From Paroedura picta (lineage: Eukaryota; Chordata; Lepidosauria; Squamata; Gekkonidae): a DNA stretch of 64,000 bases. Within the stretch, counting starts at the first letter, position 1. Each line of letters begins with the position of its first letter. Below, in pieces: positions 23,385 through 54,873 of this stretch. The stretch covers positions 40,901,001-40,965,000 of the forward strand of contig NC_135376.1 in the NCBI RefSeq assembly GCF_049243985.1, in the 5' to 3' direction. The position numbers and the translations under genes are program-made. The notes beneath the pieces were generated by a model. That model had not been told where the DNA came from, did no database searches, and worked only from the letters and a program-made list of their open reading frames with translations.

Positions 23385-23890
23385 AGTCTCCCCTGTTGGC
23401 CTGTGAGGGGCTGGAATCCTAGATAGGTTCATGGGGTGGTCCCTCAGGTATGTTGGTCCCAAACTATATAGGGCTTTAAATGTCAGCCCCAGCACCTTGA
23501 GTTGTTCCCAGAAACAAATTTGGAGCCAGTGTAGGTGGAACAAGACTGGAGTGACATTTTTCCTATGACCCAGTTCACTCAACATCCTGGCTGCAGCATT
23601 CTGCACCAATTGAAGTGTCCAAACATTTCTCAAGTGCAGCCCCATGTAGAGCACTCTGTAGTAACCTAATCTAGGTGTAACCAGAGTATGCATGACAGTT
23701 CTTTTCTAACCAGGAAAAGCCATACCTGGCTGACTAGTTGAATCTGGTAAAAGGCACTCCTGGCTACAGCAGGAGGCCCTGTTCCAACAGCACCACTTGG
23801 CTTATGGATCTGTTTCTTCAAGGGTAATGCAGCCCTATCAAGAATGGGTGATACCTTAAATCCTAGGTCGGACCTTCTGCTTTCCAATGG
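23385..23890 (-). mobile_element. L2-like LINE fragment (end of RT ORF)
   Basis: Minus-strand translation gives LQLVQNAAARMLSELGH, TPVLFHLHWLQ and LTFKALYSLGPTYLRD, the conserved C-terminal block of L2-like LINE polyproteins. Upstream coding is broken. Confidence 0.8.
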
Positions 23891-23988
23891 CACTCCCGTC
23901 TTGCATTGGGTACAATCCTAAAAACACCTTCCTGTGAGTAAACCTTACTGAACAGATCTAAGAAAGATTCTGAGTAAATCTACTTAAC

Positions 23989-24074
23989 AGTGCCATCCAC
24001 AGCAGAGTTATATCCTTTTAAATCCATTAAAGTCAATGGGCTTAGAAGAAAGTAACTCTGCTTAGGATGGCACT
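23989..24074. repeat. Short palindromic element, AGTGCCATCC ends
   Basis: AGTGCCATCC (23989-23998) and GGATGGCACT (24065-24074) are exact inverted ends. AGCAGAGTTA and TAACTCTGCT pair inside. A common squamate MITE type. Confidence 0.7.
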
Positions 24075-24261
24075 GTAAATCACAGTAAACCCATCCTCTC
24101 ATCTAGCTTAGATTTAAGAGTGTGAACTTATGTTTCTGGGGCAGAGAATAAACATGACTGAAAAATAGGGAGAATATTAACATTTTAATTTAAACACATG
24201 TATATGCTAATTTATTAAACTGTTAAAATCAAGGAAAACATAAACTTAGACATTTCTATAC

Positions 24262-24345
24262 ATTATTATTTATTATTATTATTATTAGATTTATTTCCCA
24301 CCTCTCCCGACAGGTTCGAGGTGGGTTATAACAACTAACCCCATT
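24262..24345 (-). repeat. (ATT)n and LINE-type tail
   Basis: ATT repeats lead into ATTTATTTCCCACCTCTCCC and GAGGTGGGTTATAAC. A second copy is at 28478-28545. Confidence 0.55.
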
Positions 24346-24387
24346 AAAATTCCCATACTTAGTAACCCCACATGGTTACTAAGTAAA

Positions 24388-24580
24388 GGTACCATCCTCC
24401 AGGTAGGACCTGGGAATTCCCCAGAACTGCACCTCATTTCTAGACTACAGAGATCAGTTCCTCTGGAGAAAATGGATACTTTGAAGACTCCATAGTATTG
24501 TACCCCACTGCAGTCTCCCCATTCCCTCAACTCCACCCCCAAATCTCCAGGAGTTCCAAAATCTGAAGCTGGCAACCCTA
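24388..24580 (-). mobile_element. Short hAT-like element (TAGGGTTGCCAG family)
   Basis: Same family as 19275-19469. The GAAGCTGGCAACCCTA end is at 24580; the other end is decayed. Confidence 0.7.
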
Positions 24581-25746
24581 CCCCCCTTCCACACACACAC
24601 ATACTGCTGGTGGCCATGGGGCATCTGGCCACTCTATTATTAAACATTAACCTAAACAAGAAGGTTTTGGATTGCTTTTTGAAAGCATACTTGGACCAAG
24701 GTGGGATACACCTACCACTTGATACCAAACATTATTTTAGCTTTATTCATATTTACATTAAAGAGAGCACGGGGGAAAAACTGAAACAACTACTGCAAAG
24801 TAGCTCTATGGTATATATACATCAGCTATTTATTGCGACAAACACCCATTAATCTGTCATGTACTTTTTGCTCTGCTGTGCAAGACAGTGACAAAGCTTT
24901 TGTTGTGCTCTTAGAGCATCTATTTATACACTCTGAGTCATGCTTCTCGAAATGGCATTCTTTCACCACCTATTAAAAATTAGAAGCATTGTTAATTCCT
25001 GCAGAAGACGTTGAATCCTCTCTCTGTTCTGCTTCTTGGAAAAAGGAAACAGATTAATTGTATCACTTGACAATGTGTTACTCAGAGCCCTTAGGGAAAT
25101 TCCAAAATCAATACTTTTAATCTCTAACCTACGGTGTTGGACAACCATATTCAGGCTAGTTGTATAACGCTTGTAAAGCTGGCACAGAACCAAATCAGGC
25201 TTTCTCAGTAGCTGCTTCACTTCAGACATGTCTAGATGCATATCTTAGAATATTACTTTTTTGGAAACTTGCATAAAACTTTGGTGTTTATGCATGCATT
25301 TGGTGGTTGGATCAAGCCAGTAGAGGAGTTTTCTTCTGCCTTTCACAAAATAGCAGTGCCTGTCCTTCTGAGCCAATATAGGAGGGCAGAGAATTCATTA
25401 AACTTTTCTTTTTAAAATTTTTTACCAAGGATACAAAACAGCCTGAGACTCTACTCTATCACTATTATAGTGTTCTATGACCTGTAAAAGGCCATCCTAC
25501 ACTGGATCCTGAAAAGGAAATTATAAGTTAACAAGGTGTTTTTTTTTAATCTTCTAATTTAATTTATGTATTTAATGGTACCAATGACATCTTTCCCTTT
25601 ATAGCATGCTCAAGGCAGCTTATAAACTCACACTCAAAAACCAGTTCAAGGAGATGGTTGTGAATCAGAACCTTAACAGGTTCTTTGTTGCCTCAGTCCT
25701 GAACTATCAGGGCTCAAATTCAGTTTAACTCCCTGCACAGAATATA

Positions 25747-25842
25747 TTCAAAATGGGTAGCCATGTTGGTCTGAAGTTGGTCTGAATCATGCCTTGAACA
25801 AATCTTTGTTGGTCTTAAAGGTGCTACTGGACTCTGATGTTA
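25747..25842 (+). repeat. Unclassified amniote repeat (GGTAGCCATGTTGGTCTG)
   Basis: GGTAGCCATGTTGGTCTGAA and GTTGGTCTTAAAGGTGCTAC are landmarks of an old repeat common in reptiles. Related pieces at 36.4, 40.7, 46.6 and 52.3 kb. Confidence 0.6.
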
Positions 25843-26287
25843 TTGTTCATATAATATAGTACAGATTTAAAAGCAAAAATATTTGTAAAGACAATTAAAA
25901 TCCTAGGCATGACAATCAGAATTTTTTCCCAGTGGCCTTTTGCAACAAGTATGTTTGCAAATGGTGCCAGGAAGGCTATACTGATGATGTCAGTCATGCT
26001 TCCTAAGGCAAAGTGTTCCATTGCTTACAACTGGCACCAAGAAGCTGGATTTATGAACTGGCTGGGCCTGACACAGGTTCAGTAACTATTAGTACCTCAA
26101 CAGGCAAAATCCCAACATGTAAGAACAACCAAAATAGCACCAGCAGAGTAGAAGTTTTTGTTTTCTCCAGATGCTAGATGTGAAGGAGATGGGGATTATT
26201 TAGTCTAAACACCTTTTTTCTTTCAACCTCCCCTGTCCATGCCTAATTAAGCATTCTGGAGAACTCTGTAACGTGGCTTTCATTTTA

Positions 26288-26326
26288 CATATAAAAAGAG
26301 CCCTGCTGAATCAGACCCATCTAGTC
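26288..26326 (+). repeat. Sauropsid repeat, left half split by hAT insertion
   Basis: AAAAGAGCCCTGCTGAATC up to ATCTAGTC. It continues at 27665 after the inserted element. Confidence 0.75.
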
Positions 26327-26639
26327 TAAGGTGACCAGACATCCCACTTGTGGCCGGACAGTCCCGATTTTTGACATTTTGTCCCAAGTTCCACGGCATT
26401 TTTTAAAAGACCCAATTTTTGAACAGAATGCACAACAAGCTAAGCAGTGACCGGGGAGGGGGGAGAGACAGGGAGCGCTCTCACCAAATGCAAAGACCCA
26501 GAGAGAAACTTCAGAGCAGCTGGCCCCAAAGAAACAGGGAAAGGAAGAGGAAGCAAGAATTTTTACGAAGTCAAAGCAGACCTTTCACAGGAGAGCGGGA
26601 AGGGGGGCAGTTACCTGATGCCTAACGCCCTATGCCCCC

Positions 26640-26870
26640 CACAGGGCCTTACGTTCGATGGGGACTGACTTGTTGGTGGTTCCCAGCCCCCAGGAGGTGT
26701 GTCTGGCCTCGACCAGGGCCAGGGCCTTTTCGGCCCTTGGGTTAGATATTATTATTCCACATGGTGGAATGAGCTCCTGGAAGAGCTGCGAACTCTGCAG
26801 GATTTACCAGCTTTCCACAGGGCCTGCAAAACGGAGCTCTTGCACCAGGCCATAGAATTAGACACCACCC
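26640..26870 (+). mobile_element. L2-like LINE fragment nested in hAT element
   Basis: Plus-strand frames give LLVVPSPQEVCLASTRARAF, TWWNELLEELRTLQDLPAF and HRACKTELLHQA, the tail end of an L2-like ORF2. Confidence 0.75.
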
Positions 26871-26991
26871 TCCAAAGCAACCCTTTTCTTCAGGGGAAAC
26901 CGCAGTGTAATTCCTGGGAATCCCCAGGTTCCACTTGGAAGTCTGGCATCCCTTGCGAGGGAAATATGCTCAAATGATGTCTGCTTTGTGA

Positions 26992-27195
26992 TGGTTACCA
27001 GCCTCCAGGTGGGCTCTGGAGATCACCTGGAATTACAACATCTCCAGCAACAGAGATCTGTTCCCATGAAGAAAATGATGGTTGTGGCGGGTGGACTCTA
27101 TGGCATTATATCCAGTTGATGCTCACCCAACTCCACCCTCCCCAGACCCTACCCCCAAATATCCAGGAATTTCCCAAACTGGAGCTGGCAACCCT
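26992..27195 (-). mobile_element. Short hAT-like element (TAGGGTTGCCAG family), nested
   Basis: GTTACCAGCCTCCAGGTGGG start and GGAGCTGGCAACCCTA end, same family as 19275-19469. Confidence 0.75.
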
Positions 27196-27664
27196 ATTGC
27201 AGACCCATAAGTAGGAGGATGGCATCCAGATAAAAACAGTGGCCAACCCTCTTGTCTTACATAGTGCTTGAGTTTCAAAGGGGGCAGGCAACCTATCATC
27301 TTGTGACGGGGTCAGGCACCCTTTCCTATGGTTTTGCAGTACTTCAGGAATCACCATGTGCTTTCCTTAACTACTGTGTCCCAGCCTCCACCAGGGTCTC
27401 CATCATCTCTGCATCAACCAGCCCTTGAATTCCAAAATGGAGTTTTCATAAACATGTCCATTACTTACTTGCCCCATTTTGGTTCTTCCTAAAGCAAAGA
27501 GGCCAGCTTGAACTAGGTGTTTGTTTACTGCAGAAGCACTGCTGTGCCCACAAAGATACATCTTCATGGGAATTTTTGTTGCTCCATATAGACCAAATTT
27601 TTAATCAAGACCTCCCCCGGTCAATGATGTCCCACTTTACCAATGTTACAATCTGGTCACCTTA

Positions 27665-27785
27665 ATCTAGTCCAGCATCCTGTCTCACACAGTGGTCAAC
27701 CAGTTCCTCTGGACGGCAAACAACAGGGCATAGAGGCCAAGATCTTTCCCTGATGCTCTGTGCCCAAGTCTGAAGGAAAGGGAAT
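27665..27785 (+). repeat. Sauropsid repeat, right half
   Basis: ATCTAGTCCAGCATCCTGTC, CAACCAGTTCCTCTGGA and GGCATAGAGGCCAAG continue the repeat begun at 26288. Confidence 0.75.
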
Positions 27786-27907
27786 GAGGAGGAACAGCAG
27801 TCCAGCCTCCCTGTTCAGACCCAGGCCCTGTGTAGTTGGTGAGGAGGAGCGTATTGGCTGTGTTCCTGGGTTATTCTGCCCTCAGGCCAGCAGGGCAAAG
27901 CTTGAGC

Positions 27908-28179
27908 CAGGCTTTCTCAACCAGAGTTTTGTGAAACCCTGGGGTTTCTTGGCAGCCCTGGAGGGGTTTCCTGAATGGGTGGGAGTTTATTAACTTTTAT
28001 ATATTTTTTAAATTTGTGAACCATTTATCAGGTGTGTGTCCCCAAAACTGACCAATGATGGGCCTGGAAGGGGAGGGGAGGGCCCCAGACAGGTGCGTTC
28101 ACAGTTATGCTTCCCAACCATATTCTGCACAATCACAGAAACTGGGGTTTCTCAACAGTAAAAATGTTGAGAAAAGCTG
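27908..28179. mobile_element. hAT MITE with exact 8-base TSD
   Basis: CAGGCTTTCTCAACC at the left mirrors TGTTGAGAAAAGCTG at the right, and GCTTGAGC is duplicated exactly (27900-27907, 28180-28187). 272 bases, non-coding. Confidence 0.85.
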
Positions 28180-28477
28180 GCTTGAGCATTGGACCCCAGG
28201 ACAACAGTGCCCAACTTCACTGTGTCAGCCCTGGCAAGCAGGAGTATTGTGCCATTGCCTCCAACATCCACTTTTCCACCCTCCATCAAGTGAGAGGACA
28301 AGGTCAGAATGCCCGGTACCCTGAATCCCTCAAAAATCAAGGAAGGCATTTGAAAGGAGAGAGGGAGAATTGTTTTATTTGCCTTTCAAAATGAAACCTG
28401 ACTTCTCATTAGGCTTACTGCAGAAGACGAAAAAGGGAATTGGAAAAGGGAAACAGGCCGACAAAGAATACAGTGGT

Positions 28478-28545
28478 TAGATATTATTATTCAATTTTAT
28501 TTCCCGCCACTCCCAAGAATGGCTTGTGGCGGGTTACAAATTGAT
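28478..28545 (-). repeat. LINE-type 3' tail
   Basis: ATTATTATTCAATTTTATTT then CCCGCCACTCCC and GTGGCGGGTTACAAA, the same pattern as at 24262. Confidence 0.5.
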
Positions 28546-28589
28546 CAAAATGGACACCAGGCAGAGCATCACACAACTAAAAAAAGCAG

Positions 28590-28670
28590 AGCAAGACTGG
28601 AAATTGTGACGACAACTGAGCCATAGGATTGCCAAGAGTCGGACTCGACTGAACGGCTAACATCAACTTG
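28590..28670 (+). mobile_element. Bov-B (RTE) LINE 3' end piece
   Basis: CCATAGGATTGCCAAGAGTC then GGACTCGACTGAACGGC, the diagnostic Bov-B 3' end. Confidence 0.75.
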
Positions 28671-29171
28671 GGGGAGGGAGTTCTTGATTTTTTCACTACC
28701 AGAGCTTGTTATCTATGTTTAATGTTAATGTTTTTAATATTTTAATTGATGTGGGTTTTTATTTTGTAACCAGCTGCAAGAGATCTTACAAGAGTGACGA
28801 TTAAGAAATCTAATTAAAGTAATATCAGAAGCAAATGGTACAACATTAGTACCATTTTACTGACCTAAGTATACTGTCTCCGCACATAAGTATTGCAGCG
28901 TCAGGCGGCCGCATCCAAGCCCACCCCATGCAGACGACCTGCTTCTTTTGCTGCAACGAATTATCACGGCACTTAAAAAAACCATCGCAGGACTAAAGAA
29001 ATTCTCGTGACGCACAAACCACGCTTGACAATGGGAACAAAGATTGAGCTCTTCTACGACTTTGAAAGAAGCAGCTTTAATGTGTGCAGTTTAAATAACA
29101 ATTGTCAATCACGGGCCTTCTCAATCTCCAAATATGGAAACCGCCCCGGGACTCGCTTGGTCTCAAAGACG

Positions 29172-29275
29172 ATTGGTCTTTTCCGCGGAATCGGCTTGGC
29201 TAAAGAATCCCTCCTAAGATGGCGACCGCAGAGGCGCCATCTGGGAGGCCCCATTAATCCCTTCCTAAGATGGCG
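29172..29275 (+). promoter_or_regulatory. ATG16L1: YY1-like motif cluster and inverted CCAAT box
   Basis: AAGATGGCG occurs at 29216-29224 and 29267-29275, and its reverse form GCGCCATCT at 29234-29242. ATTGG, an inverted CCAAT, is at 29172-29176. Such clusters mark housekeeping promoters. Role inferred. Confidence 0.5.
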
Positions 29276-29535
29276 TTTCGCCAAGGTCCCTCTCTTGCTC
29301 GGAGCCACCTAACGTATTTGCCAGATTACAAAGCGAGCGGGTTCCTGCTGTTTTTCTTAAAGGGGAGAGCTGATACACCGAGAGAGGCTGGCACAGAGGA
29401 AGAGCAACGGAACTATTAGGCCGCTAGGTGTAGTATAATAGGGAAGCCGGTCTGATTCGTTAGTTTTAGTCAGGCATCGGTTGGCACGCCTCTGACGAAG
29501 TTAACCTGCGAGTCCGGCATGGGAAGGCCCCCTCG

Positions 29536-29543
29536 TGACGTCA
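29536..29543 (+). promoter_or_regulatory. ATG16L1: Perfect CRE (TGACGTCA)
   Basis: Palindromic cAMP-response element / ATF-CREB site inside the CpG island, 350 bases before the start codon. Binding is inferred from the motif. Confidence 0.55.
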
Positions 29544-29872
29544 TCGCACCCGGCCTGCACCGTGCTTGCTTGCGGGAAGAGGGCGCGGGGCTGGATGGGG
29601 GCTACGGCCCGGCTAAGGCGTGGGCGGAAGGACCCGGCCGACTAAGGGCGGCTCCTCTTCGCCTCCGTGCTGGACGGGAGCGGCGGTAAGCGCTCTGCAC
29701 GCCCCGCTCGCTCTGCCCATGTGCGCCCCGGGGGCGGGGGTGGCCTCAGCCGGGGCCGGCGGCTTCTCTGCCGGCGCTTGAGTGGTCGTTTCCTTCTCCC
29801 GCTTCTCCCTCAGAGCCCGTCCCGCAGGCCCACTTCGCTCGCTCCTGTGCAGAGCGGGAAGGACGGCAGTGA

Positions 29873-50913
<21,041 letters not shown>

Positions 50914-52150
50914 TATGAAGGCGCAAGTGCCAGCATGCCAAAAACCTACTTGGGAGAGCAGAGGTCTGTGTCTGGACAGGATTGGCATTCCAGTCAGTGA
51001 TCATTTGCTAAATGCATAGGAAAGAACTCTGATGCAGCAACTAAGGAAGACAAGCCCTTCCGCTCTAAAGGATGGTGCTGGGATGCGGCCTCTGTAAAGG
51101 ATTGGGAGGAGAACCAATAGGCTTTAAGATGCACCGTTTGTGCACTGGAAAGAGTTCGTGCGCCAGAGAGCAGTGCCAAACGATTCCTTAAATAATTATG
51201 TAGAGCACTTCATGCTTTGGAGTGCTTGAGCAAGGTTCCTGTGTATACTGATGTTATGCATGTACTGTCATCCATGTTCTCTTCTGTGGATTAGCTAAAG
51301 ATGTGAGCTGACAAGTCCTGAAGCATAGAAAGGGGTGGGTCTCAGCTGTGATAGTACCTGAACGAGTTCATGGTTTTGGCAGCTGTGTCCACAGTGCCTC
51401 AAGCACTTAGTGAATCACAGCTCCCTGCATTGACTTTGCGTGTAATTGGGGGAGCTGCCCGTTTTGCAGAGATCCTGCATCCTCCAAAGGCTTTCCAGGT
51501 AGCAGTGGAACAGAAGCTTTTTAAAATTTAGCCCAGTTTTGTCTTGGGTATTAATTGTGGGGAGTGACTGCTGCTGTGGTAACGAATGTATTAAAAACAT
51601 GACTTGGGCATCAAGTATGTGATTATTTCCACTGTCCTTCCGTACCAGAGGCTCGAGCACAGAAGAGTGAGGGGAAATAGGGCCCTGAATGTAAATGTTC
51701 TGGTGCTGGCAAATCCAGATCACTTGCCTACGTGTGCAATATTCTTCCTGTGCTGGAGCTCTCCCTCTGCCTGCGAGCAGGTTTGACCCGTGTCTCCCGG
51801 CAATCAAATGCAGAGCATGGTCTGGGGAGAACTAACTTGTGCCGTTGTGCATATGTCCAACCAAACACTTTTTCCAATTCCACTGGGCCTCAAGACAAGC
51901 TACCAGCATTTAATTGCCTTTTAATTTGCACTTTAATTTTGCTTCCTTCCTAAGCTTGTTTTATATGGAAGTGTGTTCGTATTGAAGGGCAGAGGTGAGC
52001 AGGAATTCTCTCTGTTGGGTTCTCAGTAATGGACCTTTTAATTTTTTGAAAGCATCTGCTGAGTAAAACAGGACAAACCTTATTTATTGTATTAATCCGC
52101 CCTTTAGTTCTTAACTGATTATAAATAAACCTGTGTCCTGCTTCCAAACT
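50914..52150 (+). other. ATG16L1: ATG16L1 3' UTR
   Basis: About 1.2 kb from the stop to the expected cleavage site after AATAAA. The exact end is inferred. Confidence 0.7.
52124..52129 (+). terminator. ATG16L1: ATG16L1 poly(A) signal
   Basis: AATAAA followed by CTGTGTCCTGC about 10 bases on. Confidence 0.7.
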
Positions 52151-52344
52151 CACAGCACTTTCCCTTCCTTTGTTCTTTTATCTGCTCAGGGTGGGTGTGG
52201 GCAGGGGAAATGGCAAAAGAGTTTGAGGCAAATTTGGCTGCGCAGCAGGTGCTTCGGAAGTTTTGGGATGATATGCTGCTTGGGGAAAGGGAGATGGAAA
52301 GCTTTTCCAAGAGCACAACAGGCTGTGCCAGCTGCAGTGGTGCC

Positions 52345-52450
52345 CACCAACATGACTCGAATCCAGTAGCACCTTAGAAACCCACAAGATTTTGGGGAAA
52401 CGAGCTTTTGAGAGTCAGAGTTCCCTTCATCAGACCATAGCAAATGACTG
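52345..52450 (-). repeat. Unclassified amniote repeat piece
   Basis: GACTCGAATCCAGTAGCACC then AACGAGCTTTTGAGAGTCAG and TTCATCAGACC, a family relative of 46620. Confidence 0.55.
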
Positions 52451-53017
52451 CAGAGCAAGAGAGGTACTCTCTGAAACTGCCCAACAACTCTCCATTCTCT
52501 GGAAGTCATAAGATGGTGAAGGCAGGTAGCATCGTGCAGCCAGTTCTTCACTGCTCAACAGTAATGGTAGAACCTGCTTGAAAGGTGGCAAATAAGTTTT
52601 TCCATGTACTGGGAAAGGGAGATTAGGTCTTTACTTCTTTTGCGTGTATTGTGACCATGCGCAGGCATGCATATGCCCACATATACAGGCCCACGTATGA
52701 GGCTTAGGGTAGCTGGCAGTGCTTTAACCTTTGGTTTATTCTGCTTTCTAACCTTTCCTACACCACTCCAGGTGATACGTAGGCAATTGAAGCAAATTCA
52801 GCCGAGGACTAACCTTTGTTGGTGACCAGACAATTCCATTATCCACAGGACCATTCTCCTTTGATTCAAAGCTCTGAAGTGTCTATCTCCCAGCTATCTC
52901 TTTCCCACATGAGTTTTGTGTACCTGCTTTCCAAATCTGTATGTTCTCCTCTGAATAAGGGAACAGCCACCACAATTGACCTTGGGGGCCATCATACCTT
53001 GCCATCCTTTGTCAAAG

Positions 53018-53251
53018 AGCCCGCTTGGTGTAGTGATTAAGAGCAGTGGACTCTAATCTGGAAAGCCGGCTTTGATTCCACATTCCTCCACTTGCAGCCA
53101 GCTAGGTGACCTTGGGCCAGTCACAGTTCTCTCAGTGCTCTCTCAGCCTCACCTACCTTACAGGGTGCCTGTTGTGGTGTAGGCAATTGTAAACCGCTTT
53201 GAGACTCTTTTGGGTAGTAAAAAGGGGGTACAAAAAATCCTCTTTTCCTTC
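53018..53251 (+). mobile_element. Sauria-type SINE
   Basis: GAGCCCGCTTGGTGTAGTGA, GGTGACCTTGGGCCAGTCAC, and the AAACCGCTTTGAGACTCTTT end. Confidence 0.9.
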
Positions 53252-54737
53252 TGGTTGTATAAGAGCAGCTTAGTCATTGGATTGTGTGCATCAGTTTGGA
53301 TGATGGAGGGGACAAGTAGTTGGTTGTTTCACTTCTTGGTGATGCAGCAGCTGGGTGGTGTGATAGTTGTTTACAGTAAAGATGGCATGAAAGCTTCAAA
53401 TTCTCAGCCTTATAGACTCTTTACTGTTGCCTTCTACTGCAGCACCATCATGCATTATCAGTTTCTTGGGGTGAAATGAATCTTCAGTACAGCAGAAATC
53501 AGCATTCTTCAATCTGAGTAAGGACTAGGAAGGAGTAAATGGGTGGTTTAGGCAAACTGCTGCTGTGGTTTCCCCTACTGATAGGTCTTCTGCAGTCCTC
53601 CAGTATACATACAGCTGCTAGGAGCACCATGGGAATCTGAAATAGGAGTTAGCTGCAGTCTGCTTAAAACATGAAAGAAACCCGAGCTAGCTGTCTCATT
53701 GTGCTCTTTGGGAAGCCACTTACACAATCCCTCTGGGGAGGAACGTGGGCTGAACAGTGAGTGATGGTAACACTGAAAATTCTGCTGGTGTGGGCTCTTC
53801 CTTCAGTGTGAGAATTACAGGTCATTCATCTCTCTCAAACCACTGTACATATAACCCTGGCCAATCATGTGATTTATTGCACAGTGCTGTTGCAGAATGG
53901 GGAAGGAAATCCATCAGACTGGTACCGGGCCCTTTGAGAATATGTATGCAACAGCCTCTCACAATGACTGGTGCTGTATAAAAATTAGACTTTGCATAAT
54001 TCTAGGTAAGATACTTGCTGCATGTGCTGCTAGCCTCCAAGGTATAACAAATGCACAAGACTGTTAAATCTGTTTTCCAAAGGAGGACAACTACAGGCTA
54101 GAGTCGGAGAGGTAAGGTGTTGTACAAGAGAGATTCAAGGTTCATGCTGGTTCATGAATTATGCCAGCGTAGACATAGTGGCAGCCTAGTGCAAGATTCC
54201 ATGTAATGTCGGTCTTGTTATGGAGAGTACAAATTGAAAAATCATACTGAGCATGCAACAGTTGGGCCAATAAATATTGCCAATGTTAGAAATAGAAATT
54301 GGGGGAAATAGTAAGACATATTTCTGGGTATTCCTATTCTAAGTAACGAGTTTCCTCTTGGAAAGAGAGTTTGCATCAAACATGTTTAATGCATCATAAG
54401 TATGGAAAGATAGGCTTACCTTCAAGAGAAAGGTCATGACCTTCACACAGTACTGGGACTTTTTCCCAACTAACCTCAGAGACACAGCCACACTCTTAAC
54501 ATTAGATTACTAGCTATTATTCTTTATCAAATGCTTCCCCATTTTCCCCAGGCCTTTAGTGCTCTGAACTAGCCTCTTTCTCCACAATGCTTCAGCATTT
54601 TGTCTTCATAACCATCAGAAATAATGCACGCTACTGCAAATCTTTTTGGGAAATTGAGAAATTTGATTTTATTGAAAGTTGTGCAGGAACTTTACAAAGA
54701 CATGAGTGGAAGTGGGAACCGTCATCCAGAGAGTGTC

Positions 54738-54873
54738 CAGAGGTGGTCAAACTGCAGTCCTCCAGATGTCCATGGACTACAAGTCCCATGAATCCCTGCC
54801 AGCAAATGCTGGCAGGGGCTCATGGGAATTGTAGCCCATGGACATCTGGAGGGCCACAGTTTGACTACCCCTG
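54738..54873. mobile_element. Palindromic hAT MITE, copy 3
   Basis: CAGAGGTGGTCAAACTGCAG start and CAGTTTGACTACCCCTG end. One hairpin of 136 bases, same family as 18940 and 32333. Flanks no longer match. Confidence 0.85.

Larger units (their letters stand above)
26327..27664. mobile_element. hAT-type element, 1.34 kb, exact 8-base TSD
   Basis: Ends TAAGGTGACCAGA and TCTGGTCACCTTA are exact inverted repeats, and ATCTAGTC is duplicated on both sides (26319-26326, 27665-27672). Inside sit an L2-like piece (26640-26870) and a smaller hAT-like element (26992-27195). No transposase is readable. Confidence 0.88.
11471..29400. other. INPP5D-ATG16L1 intergenic region
   Basis: About 18 kb with no host gene I can support. 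It holds the CR1 LINE (14671-17220), a solo LTR (17735-18195), hAT-type short elements, L2-like and Bov-B pieces, and two tRNA-SINE units. The stretches 11,760-12,650, 12,700-14,300, 20,000-21,900 and 25,850-26,280 show nothing I can name with confidence. Confidence 0.7.

Noticed and set aside
24291-24728. 145-codon minus-strand frame
   Set aside because: Made of LINE tail and the 24388 hAT-like element; not a gene.
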